Source: Malurus cyaneus samueli (taxonomy: Eukaryota > Chordata > Aves > Passeriformes > Maluridae). Taken from it: a DNA stretch of 64,000 nt. Under the pieces are notes generated by a model, which saw nothing but the letters and a program-made list of their open reading frames with translations, made no database searches and was not told the DNA's origin. Position numbers and translations under genes: made by a program. Positions 36,720-48,440 of the stretch are shown piece after piece (position 1 is the stretch's first letter; the number at the start of each line of letters is the position of its first letter). The stretch is from NCBI GenBank assembly GCA_009741485.1, contig CM019217.1:45935814-45999813 (forward strand), read 5' to 3'.

Positions 36720-36990
36720 GAAGTGAACAAATGAATTACCCGCTGTTTTCAGCCAGTCATGAATAATTCAAATTCCCCTGTGTCGGTGGATCTAATTAGT
36801 AATCATCCAAACTATTCTTAAATTATCTAGTTTTGACTTACTTGCATAGCAACGACATTCATTTCCGATAGTATTATTAATCCATTTGCCAGTGTGAGAT
36901 TGCCAGGGCAGAGGCAGTGGGAAGCCATACCATCAGTTAATGTTATTAATGTTTCTTTAACAATTAACCTATCCGGTGCTCAGGGACAAA
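36720..36990. promoter_or_regulatory. Candidate conserved non-coding element (composition only)
   Basis: A dense block of motif-like cores: GAATAATTCAAATTCC, TCTAATTAGTAATCATCC, AAATTATCTAG, a GCATAGCAAC at 36,844-36,853 resembling an RFX half-site, TATTATTAATCC, and TTTAACAATTAAC at 36,956-36,968, which matches the HNF1 consensus at 10 of 12 defined positions. It is not open in any long frame and not repetitive. This looks like an ancient enhancer, but conservation must be tested. Confidence 0.3.
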
Positions 36991-39539
36991 CAGCATATGT
37001 CATGTAGAGATATTTTTAAAGCTCTGTGGATGTGTGCCATACCTCCCGCTGATTGGGCCACCTTGAAATGCAAGGAGCTGTCATTAGCGAAGGCTTGACC
37101 CTGAATGTGCAAATTGCATAGGAGCCAAGAGAAAATAGGAAATAATAGAGTTACCAAGGTATCTTAGAAACAGGTGAGGTGTGAATCACTCCAAAAAGTG
37201 ACTTTGCAAATGCAAGGCTCATCGGAGCATTTCTCACTGTTTCCCACTTAATTAATAAAGATCTGTAATTTGTTTTCTGTGTCGCTAATTTAAAGATTCC
37301 CAATTGCAACCCATCTATGAAGCTCACTCAAGAGGTCCTTTCCTACTTTACCTGTCTTGTGAGCCTGCAATCAGTTCTTTTCGAAAAAGTTAACGGCAGT
37401 TTAGTGTACCTCAAAAGATGGAAGAGCTGACAGTAGTCAGAAAGCTGTATATTTTTATTTAGTGTAATTCAGTATATAATGAGTGTATGCTGAGCTTTCC
37501 TTGTTCACCAGGTATTCATAGTAAAACACCTACTCCAAGATTGATCTGTAACTGTGCAAGGTCAGGGTGAGACCTTTATTTAAGGCAAATAATACCACAA
37601 CTATTGCTGTGGGAGTTTTGTATCTTACTTAGAAACATCTGGCACACTAGTGCTTCTCACAGATGGGATACTGGGTTAGATGAAGCTTAGATCACATAAG
37701 AACATGTTACCAAACCTGATTATTTTTAAAAGGTCCTTTAAAATTTGTGATCCAACATTCCCTTCTAGTATATCCTACCAGAGAGGCAATGCCATCTTGC
37801 AAAAAAGTAACAACAGTTTGTCCCACAGATAGGCCCTGGTTCTCAGTCAAGCAGCACGTGGGTCCCTGGGTATCTCATTGTCTCACCCCAATTCCCTGGA
37901 CAAACCAATTAAATAGCAGGAGGGTTGAGCTCGGGGCAACTCCCAGCCTGTGTCCCTGTGTCCAGAGTGGCCGGCTGAGGCAGCCACTCTGACACGCTGG
38001 CTACCACATCTGCAAATAGAAGCAACTCACTCCTACACATTTAATATTTTTTAGATAATGTTAAAAGTTAGCTCATTTTGAAACAAAATCTTGCTCTCTC
38101 AGTCACTTCAGCTTCACTGGAAACTGATATTCACAAGCATACTACATAAAATGAAATCACTAAAACCTAATATTCAAAAGACAAAGGAGAATTGAATTTC
38201 TACCAGCCCAGGAAAATCAAAGAGACCTGTCATTATTCAAAATTGTTTTCTGATTAGCGCAATATGTTGTGCTAGAGGTGGCCATGTGGAAAAGTTCTGG
38301 ATGATAAAATAGCACGGGAGAGAGAGAGCAACACATTTTTGATTAAATAAAAAAGTAAATACATTGATGCCACCAAAGGAAAAGAATAAAGTTGTAAACA
38401 TATTTCCCAGACTTCAGCTAACAGCAGGAGTTTACAGTTTTTCTACAGTGGCCAAGTGTAATAAAATTGATCTGTTGACTATACAGATCCATAAAATAGT
38501 TTACGCAGAGTTATAACTATTGCCAGTTGGATCAGAAACAAAATTCTTCTGAAGGAAAGTGGCCTTATAAGCATCATTTTTCCATTACACATCATGGCAA
38601 CTGCAGGGTAAATGAGGTCCAGGTTTCCTCAGAATTTAGCACTATGGGACATTTTGCATTTAAACAGCACTCAAGGACCAAGTATCGGAAGATTGGTGAG
38701 CTGAGGACTAAAAAATCCTTGAACATTCTCCTCACAGTAAATGCAGATTGTAGACCTTCTGTGGGTATTGCACTTGCCCCTGCAGAGGAAACTGGTTTAT
38801 AGAGCACTTTGAAAACAAGTATAATTTTATTGTTGTTCTTGTTAGGAGAGGCAATGGGAGATGCTCTCTCCTAACCCCAGGAAGACAAAAGGGCAGAGAA
38901 CAGCTGGTAAAAATGGCTTAACCATCCATTAGCACCAGTGTCCAAAATTATCCGTGGTGTTCAGGCTCCAAGTCTCCTTATCCTCAGTCTGAACCAAATG
39001 CTCTCTTCAGTGTTGTGTCCATCAGACAAGCCCCACCAAACCAGGCTTTCAACACTGTTACTCCTTGTCATCAATTCCGGTCTACTATTCAGGACAAACT
39101 AATAAATCCTAACAAGGACTTAAAAAAGTCTCGCTTAAAAGAGTCTCACTTAAAAACTTATTAGTATCCAACTTTGATGGTTCATTATCTTGATCCAGAA
39201 ATCGGGATCTGCAGATGGAAACCAAAGTGAATGGGGAATCAAGGAGTTTTTCTCATAAAATCTCAGCAAAAGGGATCTTGGGTACAAAAAAGGAGGGCTA
39301 CCTCCTCTCAGAACTACAAATCCATCCCTATGATGGATCCTATCTCCATTGCACATGCAAGGTTAAAAGACATGCAGAAGGCAAATGAAGAAGAAGCTGA
39401 ACCCAAAGCTCCAAAATGTCTGATTAGAGCCCTAACCACTGGAGTAGCCAATACATTACTGCTCTACCACTACATTACTGCCTCTTTTCCCCAGTATTAG
39501 TCTCAGTGTGACTAAAGAAAATCAGAGTATAAAATATGC
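36991..39539. other. Unique non-coding DNA with further TAAT-rich patches
   Basis: Single-copy sequence without supported genes. The patch 37,225-37,330 (CACTTAATTAATAAAG, GTCGCTAATTTAAAG) and the patch 38,240-38,400 (GATTAGCGCAATATG, TTTTTGATTAAATAAAA) share the AT-core-rich texture of the neighbouring candidate elements. No mobile element was identified. Confidence 0.5.
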
Positions 39540-39740
39540 AAAAACATAATTCATTATTTCACAGTGCAATGTACACAAAATCCTCCCCGACGCACCAGCA
39601 TTTAGTTTGAAATATGCCAAGGTTAATAGCTATAATGTAAAATCGTTATCTGCAGCAGAGTATTAATTAGAGGCCTCATGCACAATGCATTAACAATTTG
39701 CATGCAAAGAGCGCTGCAGTGGCTCTCTGCAGGAGGCTGG
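39540..39740. promoter_or_regulatory. Candidate conserved non-coding element (composition only)
   Basis: Includes TATGCAAAAACATAATTC, CTCCCCGACGCACC, AATATGCCAAGG, TATTAATTAGAGGCC, CAATGCATTAACAATTTGC and ATGCAAAGAGCGC. POU/octamer-like and homeodomain-like cores are packed within 200 bp and a few CpG are retained. No coding potential is visible in this part, although a 127-codon chance frame starts at 39,678. Confidence 0.3.
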
Positions 39741-42700
39741 GAGCATGTTACAGCCCTCGGAGAGCTGGAAGACTTCAGGGAAAGCCTCGCACTGAGCTAT
39801 CTTGAAGCCCAAAGCAGGGCTCTAGGACAGTGCCAGATACTTCTCTCCTGCACTGTGCAGCTTCTGGTCCTCACTGCATTTCTGGGTGGACAAAATCCAG
39901 GCATTTGCACTCCTGTTGTTTCACAGGAGTCCTGCATGCACTGGGGATGTATCTCAGCATCGGCCACCACAGGCAGCTTTCTGCCAAATTGTGCCAAGCA
40001 CCTTCCAAAGCCCCTTGACACTGAAGTGTTTTGGCTTGTAAGTGCTGTATATTTTTCGTGAGAGTGTTATTTTGATGCAGAAAAGGCCTGATTTGTTTAA
40101 GCTACTATTAAAAGTCAGCCAGTCCTCAAGACCCTCAGGCCAGTAATTCAGCAGAAGCCACTTCCACAAGTCTGGGAAAAAGACAAAAGCAAAAACTTTT
40201 TGTGAAATTTATAACTTTGCAGAGCCTCACTCTCCCATGCACAACGCTTGAATACTCAGCCTTCAGGACACCTGTAGGACAAAGCATCAAAACTCTCACT
40301 AGGGACATGAATTTTGCTCAACTGCAGGAAAGGAGCACATTCTTGCTTGCAAGTATTCACAGAGAGCATGGATTTCCATCCTTCTCTTTACTAAACTGAT
40401 TAACCACAGTATCAGATCTTTTTCCCTTATCTATATCTTACCCACTGTTTTTCTGTATAGATTACTGGTTTGGTTTTTGGAAGCTGTTTTCCTTCAAAAG
40501 TCAACATAATGGAAAATACTTTTCCCAACAGCTGTTTTCCACATCCAAAGTAGCAAATAGAGTTCTAAGCACCCAGAGTACCACAATTAGATGTATCAAG
40601 CAGCATGAGCAGATTTTTACAAAGTCTTGCTGAGATCACAAAACCACAAGACACTTGATGGGACTTTGCACACCCTTTCCTGCCAAGTCAAGCTGATCTT
40701 GATTCAAATGGCTCATACAGACCATCCTGTAGAAGAACACACACACCTACAGAAGACCTTTGACCTCATGGACTTTCCATCAGACTGGCAAAAAAAAACC
40801 TGGGAAAGGTACTCCCTCAGAAGAAAAAAAAACCTTCATGATTTTTCATCCTGGAGAAGAAATCAAGATTCCTTATCCCAGACAGCTTTCATCTGAAAGG
40901 ACGAAGGTGCTGTCCTAGCAATTTGCACATATTCTTTGCTATCTTCCAGCTAAAATACTACAGCTGGGACAGACTCATGATTTGGCTGTGGCATATCTGA
41001 GTCTCTTATAAATGTGGTGTGTCACCAAGCCAGTGGTTAAGATATCAGTCTTTTTACAAAGACTGTTAGCTTGCTGCTGAACTCCAGATATGGCTGTGTG
41101 ACTTGTAGATTTCTGGGCAGAGTCCATGAGGCAAAACTCCTCTAGAAAATTCCTGCTCTCAACAGGCCTGGATTTGATACAACAAGGTCAAAGCCATTTT
41201 CTTCTGGCATTTTTAAGCTAACTTATGAGAGAGTTCCCTCATGCTACAGCACATTCCACCATTTGCAAATGGTGCTAGCAACACTGAATGACTCTGAGAT
41301 CTGCACAATGCCAGGAGTGAGCTGTCCGTGAGTTTTAAGAGGGAAATTGATAGCCATATAAACAGGATTGTGCAACAGGATTGTAAGCAGCCAGGGGAGA
41401 TAAATCATGACCACCCCCCAGCCCTATTCCCCAAGTTGATTAAGTTTTTATCAGAGCACTAGGAAGATAACACCAAATGTCAGGTGCATTCTGCTCCTGG
41501 CAGGTGTTAAAAGATATTTAATAAAATCTTTTCCCCCTCCTTTTAGTCTTCACTAAAGCTCCCTCTTGGCCTCCTTTTGGAGCTCCTTTTCCTCCCCAAA
41601 CAAAACCTGCAAGAGTGCATAAATTGGTTAGACTTCAGCCAGAGCTCAGATATCTGTGGGCTGAGACTCCAGCCTGGGAGAACTGATGAGAAAGCAGGAA
41701 AAGTAAATCTCTGCATGTAGATGCTATCTAGCTGCTCACCTGCTAAGCCATGCCTACTCGGGGACCACTTTGGCTTTTTAAGGATATGTTTAATTTTTCT
41801 TTTAATAACAAACATGCTGATATTCTGTGTTTCAAATTATTCCCATTCATTTTTCTTTCTTTTTTTTTTCCTTTTCCCCTCTTGTTTCCAGCTAATTTAG
41901 GGCAGGAAAGCATTTGATATGCAGAAGAGCCATCAGTCAATGGCCTCATATCCTTGGACGCCATGAAAAGGGAAGTGGTGACACAACGACAAAACTCACT
42001 CAGTGACAAAATCCTGCCCCTTTCCCTCTTTGGGCCATGACTCCCTACTGTACCCTTTTTCACCCTTTTGGCCCCTTGCAATAATCAGCATTCTCAAACT
42101 TCAAAGTGGTATCTTTGATCCACTCAACCTTTTCCTGCCATATACTTCTGCCACCATTCAAAAATGAGGCACAAGATGAAAAGTGTGGAGATGAAAGAGC
42201 AGGAGAGAGAGCTCAGTCCCTAAGCAAAGTGGGATGTGGCAAAAAAAAAAAAAAAAAAGCAGACCACAGCCATTGGTACAGGGATGGAGAATGGAGAAGA
42301 AAACACAATTTGCTCCCAGTAAGAAGCCACTTTGCTGCAAACAGTTTTTAAACATGCAGGGAAGGGCTGCAAGCAACAGAGCTCTGCAAACTAATGCTGC
42401 CCTGCTCTGACCACCAAGGTCACATCAGGGAAATAGCAGGGTACAAATCTGCAGGAGGAACAAAGCACCACAACACCCTCACAGTCACAAAGACAGATCC
42501 TAAAAACTGCATGTCCAAGGGCCCTGATGAAGTCCACATGTGTTACACAATTACCATGAACTAAACACGTTTGCAAGCACTCACACCACTTCTAGAGTCT
42601 CTGAAAGAAAGTTCCTTCCAAAATTCCCAATGCAGTAACAGGAAAGTTTACAAATTCAATCAGAGGTCCCTGGAGCATATAATACTTCTTTAGACAAAAG

Positions 42701-43449
42701 CTGTCGATAAGAGGAGCCTCAAATGAAGTTTCACCCCTAAATAACAGGGCTTTCCTTCCTTTCAACAGCACTAGTCACTGCTGGGAGCTCTGCATAATTT
42801 TGTGAAGTCAGGCATCATGATGAATTGCCTGAATATACTCATTTTAAAACTAAGAATCTATTCACTATGCCAAATTCTGCTCTCATTTCTACCAGGGTTA
42901 CTTGAAATAATGAAGTCACCTATTTTATCTGGGTAAGTTCAGGGTTGTTTGGCAGATCTATTTGCATAACAGATATTCAAGTATTTTTCAGCATCTCTTT
43001 TTTCAGAAACAGGATTTTTCTTTAGCATTTAAATATCCAAAACATAGATGTTTATTTTTTTAAATGACCTGGGATTTTCTTGCAAATTTTGTTTGTAGTG
43101 TTGGGCTTTTGTCTGCACAAAACTATTTTGATAATTCCTTTTGGTCACAGAATTATTTTGATGATAAAAGTATTTTGAGGTAATAATTTGAATGATGCTA
43201 TCAGAAAAAAAAAAAGAAATGGAAAAAAAAAGAAAAAACGCTTTTTCAAAATCTTACAACAAACTATTTAACTATTTGAAATGCTGCAGCTTGCTTTTAA
43301 ACACTTCCCCTCTCCAGTCTGTACTCAGATGTCTTATTACATCCCTGACTTAAGATCGCAGCAAAGACTAAACTTCAGATTATCCCTGCTTCACAAGAAA
43401 AAAGAAATGACAGGACAGCAACCCTGACAAGTCCTGAAGGACAGAACAA

Positions 43450-43514
43450 TTTGATTCAATATTGTGACCCCAAAGCCTATTTGATTCTGTCAATATTTGT
43501 GCCCCCAAAACCCA
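43450..43514. repeat. Two-copy diverged tandem duplication
   Basis: Copy one (43,450-43,479) starts TTTGATTCAATATTGTG and copy two (43,480-43,514) starts TTTGATTCTGTCAATATTTG; both continue into a CCCC-AAA segment. The copies differ by a few substitutions and short insertions, so the event is old. Confidence 0.7.
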
Positions 43515-44569
43515 TGGCACAGTCAGTCCAGATTTACATACTTTGCAGGAAGGGTTTGGATTCCTACATTAAACATATGAAAAATATCCCAGTACTTAGA
43601 AGGTGCCTGTGAAGCTGAAGAGTTGCAAGAAGAGCCTTTCTGGAAGGAGTTGATCCATTAGAGCAGCTCTCTACACTCTGTCCAAGCTTTGCAAAACTAC
43701 CTGGGTCAGTGATAATTATCATCAAGGTAAACTATATTCCCTGTCATGTCATATCACAATTAACCAAGCAGCCATAATCATCATCTATCTTGCTAAGCCC
43801 CTGAGTAGGCAGTTTGCTATCTGCTGTTGAGAGATAAGATAGATGCCCACACAGCTGTGAGAAATCTCCTATTTCCTGGCTACACACAATCCATTTCAAA
43901 GGGAATAAGTGTCCAGCAGTGTGCTATTCTGCTCTCTGCCATAACCTTTCTCTTCCTGCAACCCAACTATCACAGGGACTCTGCTTCTCTCTTGGCAGCA
44001 GTCTTATTTATCCACTTGCCCATCATTTCTCCAACTGTGGGCATGCAGTAGGAGATATGGAGCGTTTGTCTGCTCTTGGAGAAATCAAGCACCAGCAGAT
44101 AAATGTATCCCTTACAGGGGTGTCCATCAGGATTAATCAGCAAAGGAAAGAGACGGCAAAGCAGAAGAATCACTGGTACATAAAATGCACCCCTAGCCCT
44201 TTGCACTAGAGGGTGCCTTCTTGCTTCAGTGCACCTACACTTACAGCTACATGAGCCCAAAGTCTCTAAATACACCAGAATTCCTTCAGTGTGTTCTTGT
44301 ACCTCTCTCTACCTTGGCTGCCATCTGGCTTCCAGAAATCAGAGCTGTTGACATCAAAATGTTTATAACCAACCTATAGAATAACTCCCACCAACAGCGA
44401 GCCAGCCCACAGTCATCCTTCCACTACTCGTGAACAGCTTCAATGAGAGCAAAAATAAAATCTCACAAATGGTGAATTTTATAAATACTTTTGATCATTA
44501 CTCACTGGCCTCATAAATCTCTCACACATTAGACAGTCAGACTAAGAGGACACAGAAATTTTGCTCTTA

Positions 44570-44880
44570 GTGCCATAAATCTTTCTCATGTTCTTTCTGC
44601 GGTTATAATAATAGAAATTTATTGTTGCTTTCATTTCCTCCTGTATTCTGTGTAATTAATCTCGATGTGTTGCCATGTACATTGAGAGACAGTACATTTT
44701 GTGCCTGCCCATTTGTATTTTTTTCAACAGCAAGTCCCATCTGAGTTAATATATTGTTTTATATTATATATAACCACTGACCATAACTCAGAACACAACA
44801 CATTTTCATTTTGTTGCCCCATTATTTTTGCAGTAAGTCGATACGATATGAGGTGAAGCGTGCCTTGCTCAGCACTTATT
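44570..44880. promoter_or_regulatory. Candidate conserved non-coding element (composition only)
   Basis: About 300 bp of non-repetitive AT-rich sequence with GCGGTTATAATAATAG, TGTGTAATTAATCTCGATG, GAGTTAATATATTG and a CpG-retaining end (AAGTCGATACGATATGAGG, GAAGCGTGCC). Stops interrupt all frames. The mix of retained CpG and homeodomain-like cores is suggestive of constraint only. Confidence 0.25.
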
Positions 44881-45242
44881 GATCTGTCTGTTTGCTCATT
44901 GCTTACATCAAAACACCACTTGTCAGCTCTGGCTCTGTTATGATTATCTTATCACGCAGGAAGCGACAGCCTCAAAGACTAAATGCAACATCCAAGGTCA
45001 GGTGACAACAAAAACCAGCCTAGATGATTTTGAGCAAGGCAAAGATCAGCATCTAGCATTCAGGATCAAGTCTCCTTTTTATGCAGGGCACCTCTACATT
45101 GCAATCAGGAAAAGCAGCTATTGCAGATAGAGGAACACCTCAACCAGCTCTTGCAGCACTGAGACTCAGTGTAGGCATGGTGGTAGAGTCACAGTATTCG
45201 GAAATGAGAAGAACTCCATGGACCACAAATGACAAGACAAAC

Positions 45243-45555
45243 TGTCTTAATTTTTTGGTAGAAAAAGGAATGTGGATGCCACAGCCCGCAGGAAGGACGA
45301 CGTGAACTCCAAGTGAAGCAGGTCCAGATTCTTCTTTGTTAACTAACTCTTACCAGTAGACTGGCATGTGTTATATACACTTTTTTATCTCCCGCACACA
45401 CAGTTACACCAATCATACACGTCTCAGCTAGTCACACAGTCAGGCAGCTCCCAATGTCCACGTGCCATGATCCTTGCTTTAATTCATGGGTTAGTTTCAC
45501 TTGACCAATCCTGTTTACTTCCGTAGCTGACCACATCAGCTAGTACCTCCCAACA
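45243..45555 (-). mobile_element. Probable ERVK-type solo LTR, minus strand
   Basis: Read on the minus strand this 313-bp segment begins TGTTGGGAGGTACTAG and ends ATTAAGACA, giving TGT...ACA ends. It has an A-rich TATA-like region (GAGATAAAAAAGTGTATATAA) and then a CGTCGTCCTTCCTGCGGG segment near the 3' end that resembles the R/U5 part of avian betaretroviral LTRs. The length is typical for that group. No primer-binding site, polypurine tract or internal coding region adjoins it, so it would be a solo copy. No clear target duplication is visible (ACAAAC on the left, CCATGT on the right), and the family assignment is from memory, so confidence is moderate. Confidence 0.5.
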
Positions 45556-48294
45556 CCATGTCCATGCCCAACCACCACACACATTCATATTGCTGTAAAA
45601 CAGCCAGGGCTCCCACATGTGGAGTATTCCCAAATCTTATCCATCTTCCTGTAAGGAATGCTGCCCTCATGGGAGATTACACTGGAGCAAATATGTTGTT
45701 CATTGGTTTGGACTTCCTCAATAATTGCTTTGCACACTAGAAAAGCACAACCCTGCTTGTTGAGGACACTTAGACAGTTGTGCGCCAGTGTAGCGTATCA
45801 ATATCACTTTGGACCAGGACCAAATGACCAATATGTCACCTCTCTGCATATTCAGCGCACCAAGATAGTGCATGGTGTTCATCCATCTTGCCCTGACCTC
45901 ATGTGGTGACACATATGAGCAACAAAAATCATTGCCCCCTCTTTCCTTCATGTTTTTCCGCCCCCTGCAGACTTCAGCTCTTAAGTTGCTCAAGAGCTTT
46001 GAAATATACACTTGGAAAGGCACCTCTGCTCTTTCATAACATGTAGCAGGGCAGTGCCAGAATAAATGAATATGATTAGTGAACCCTTCCTTAAGGGATC
46101 GATCATTTTGCCTTTGTAAAAAAAAGAGCTGTAGAGAGACAGATGCCAACTGCCAATATGCTGATGCATTTTGGAGTTTGTGAGTGCAGGGGGGAGGTGG
46201 GGGAAAGTAGGGCTGTGAGTGACAGCAGCACTTCTTGAGGATCTGGGTGATGTCGTTTTAAAATTCCAGACAGGAAAGATAAAAAATGTATGGCTGGGTT
46301 ACTGATTCACTGAAATAATGCACCTGCCTGTACAGAAAAAAGCAAAGACCCAGTGGCAACCTCCACTGTACAGCTGTCCTGCTACATTAGGGTCATGGTT
46401 TTGAGCAAACAGATTTCCTTTACTTGGGTATGTGAACAGGGGTTAGCCTCTGAAGAGAGAGCAACTTACTTACAAGGTGGTTCAGAGCAAAAAGAACATT
46501 AAGGATTCCCTGACACAGAGGGATTCTAGGGTACTGTGCAATGGCAGTGTGCAGAAAAGATGAAAACCCCTCCACAGAATATGAACATTACGCATTACCA
46601 AATTATCATCTGTTTTCAATTCCATGCTTTGTAGGCACAAGGTAATATCAAGAGATGATGCCAACCACCATAAGCACCCAAGAACCACAATTTGGGAGTT
46701 GCAAACCCTTGCACACTCTACCAAATCCTTTCTTTTTTTGCCATCTCTTGTCTGTGGAAAAACATGCAGAGGACTTTCTGGAATGACAGTCAGGGTTGGC
46801 ATGCAGTGGCTTGGGGGACACAAGGAGAGTTCATTCACCATGTGAGGCTCCATGTGCTGTCAAGGAGCTATGTGGAGCTTCCTGACATAGCTTCTGCTTC
46901 TCTCAGTGCAAGGCTGCAAAACAGGTTTAGAGTAACTCATTTACACTGTACAATGCCTGCACCCAGGAACTCAACTGTCCACATAAACACAGGCCCAAAT
47001 TATTTATTGAAATACACTTATGAAGAGGAACAGAAGAGCATTTTCATGCTCTGTATGGTTTGCATTACCGGTGTGGGGTCTTTAATTATGTAATCCAATA
47101 CATTACACCTAAATCTGATGAGGAAACATCTGACTAGAGCTAACTTGTGTTCCTGATTTACAACTGCTTGATTTCACTTTCATGTGCTGGATTTCCAATT
47201 GCAACCTATCCCATCCAAGTTGCAGCCTACACACTACGCTGCTGGTTACAGTGCAAGGGGGACTCCCACTCCCTCCCTCACCTGCTCCGCAGCCTGATCC
47301 TGCCCTTACAGCAAAGCCCACTTGTGGCCTACACAACACTATGCATTTTTCTTTCATCTTCACAGTTTTCCTACCATATCTCTGCCTTAAACTTCCCAGC
47401 TTCAGTTTTTGAGTTTCTCATTTTCAAGAGTCTTTGTTCTCTATCAGATGGTCTTTGACTTCAAGGCTCTCAAAAGCTGCCAGCAGCAATCCCCTGCTGC
47501 AGTTTGCAGAAAGTGTGGGCAGCATCCTTTAAACACCCCCAGAACAATGAGGGGCTGCTGGCACTAAGCTACTGGCATTTTCTGCTGTCCATCCCCTGAG
47601 ACGATGAAAGGGAAAGGTGCTAATGATACAGTGTCCATTTTGCAGCTGCAATGTACCTCCAGAGGGTGGTAATTTAATTGGTACCTTATTACTTTAACAG
47701 CAAAATCAGTGACAGAAACATGCGTGCTGAAGCACTCAGTCATTTGGGGAGAGTTCATATGAGCTGTAGTGGCTGGGTTCATTGCTGTGAACTCTGAGAA
47801 AATTAGACAGAGGTGAACGAAGAAAGACAAAATCCTGAACTAATCTGAAGCCTGTGTGGATCCTGGGAAAGCCTAATAAATGTTCTCACTTATTCCTCAT
47901 CTTTTGGGAGGATTTGTTGTCAAAACCTGCAGCTCAGGATCTCTGATCTAAAAACTTCACTTCTCAGAGCCTTGGGGAAGCTGGTGTATGGTCTGGGGAG
48001 TCTGTACTAAAATCAAACTTGCATGTAAATCAGTGCAAGGCATGCCAGGGTGCACCAGCCACTGAAGGTCTGCTGATGTCCTTTGGGACTTTAGCCCTTG
48101 GCCTCATCTGTGCAATGGGAGCACCTCCAGCCTCCTGGCTCTGATGACACTGAAATGGTCAGAAACCACAGCCCAGCTGACAGAGTGCAGCTGAGCCTTC
48201 ATTTGAATACTCACAAAGGGAAAGCAAGCTCTTCTATTCAGTTCATTCCTTCTATTATTCTTCTTTGCACATGCTGCATTTGTTTTTGTCATTA
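45556..48294. other. Unique non-coding DNA, no gene supported
   Basis: The 143-codon minus-strand frame at 45,718-46,149 lies just outside the probable LTR but shows no retroviral or other domain I recognise. The plus-strand 133-codon frame at 46,692-47,093 is likewise anonymous. No repeat family was identified; an old unrecognised element around 45,770-46,130 cannot be excluded. Confidence 0.5.
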
Positions 48295-48440
48295 GATTTC
48301 CAGTGTCCCTAATAAGATATTAATGAGATGCTAATTCAACATGCAAATTACAGGAGACTGGCATGGCAAGATTGCTATATTTAGAGCCAGAGCAGGATTT
48401 TAATGGCTGTCTTCACCCATCTTTTGCCTTTTGTCAATTG
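48295..48440. promoter_or_regulatory. Candidate conserved non-coding element with octamer
   Basis: Closely spaced CTAATAAGATATTAATGAG, TGCTAATTC and a perfect POU octamer ATGCAAAT at 48,341-48,348, followed by a smooth non-repetitive stretch to 48,440. A regulatory role is inferred from motif density only. Confidence 0.3.

Larger units (their letters stand above)
39741..45242. other. Unique non-coding DNA, no gene supported
   Basis: Single-copy sequence. Landmarks are a run of 18 A at 42,241-42,258, an A-rich tract at 43,205-43,238 and a small tandem duplication at 43,450-43,514. A long pyrimidine tract ending in TTTTAG at 41,548 resembles a splice acceptor, but what follows has no recognisable coding content. 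The block 44,570-44,880 is rich in TAAT-type cores and is listed separately. Confidence 0.55.

Noticed and set aside
41500..41600. Strong splice acceptor CCTTTTAG at 41,548
   Set aside because: No recognisable coding sequence or matching donor follows; pyrimidine tracts ending in AG are frequent.
42241..42258. Run of 18 A, considered as the tail of a processed gene copy
   Set aside because: No gene-like sequence precedes it in either orientation and no flanking duplication was seen.
45718..46149. 143-codon minus-strand frame next to the probable ERVK-type LTR, considered as retroviral internal sequence
   Set aside because: No retroviral motif, primer-binding site or polypurine tract adjoins the LTR, so the LTR appears solo and this frame anonymous.
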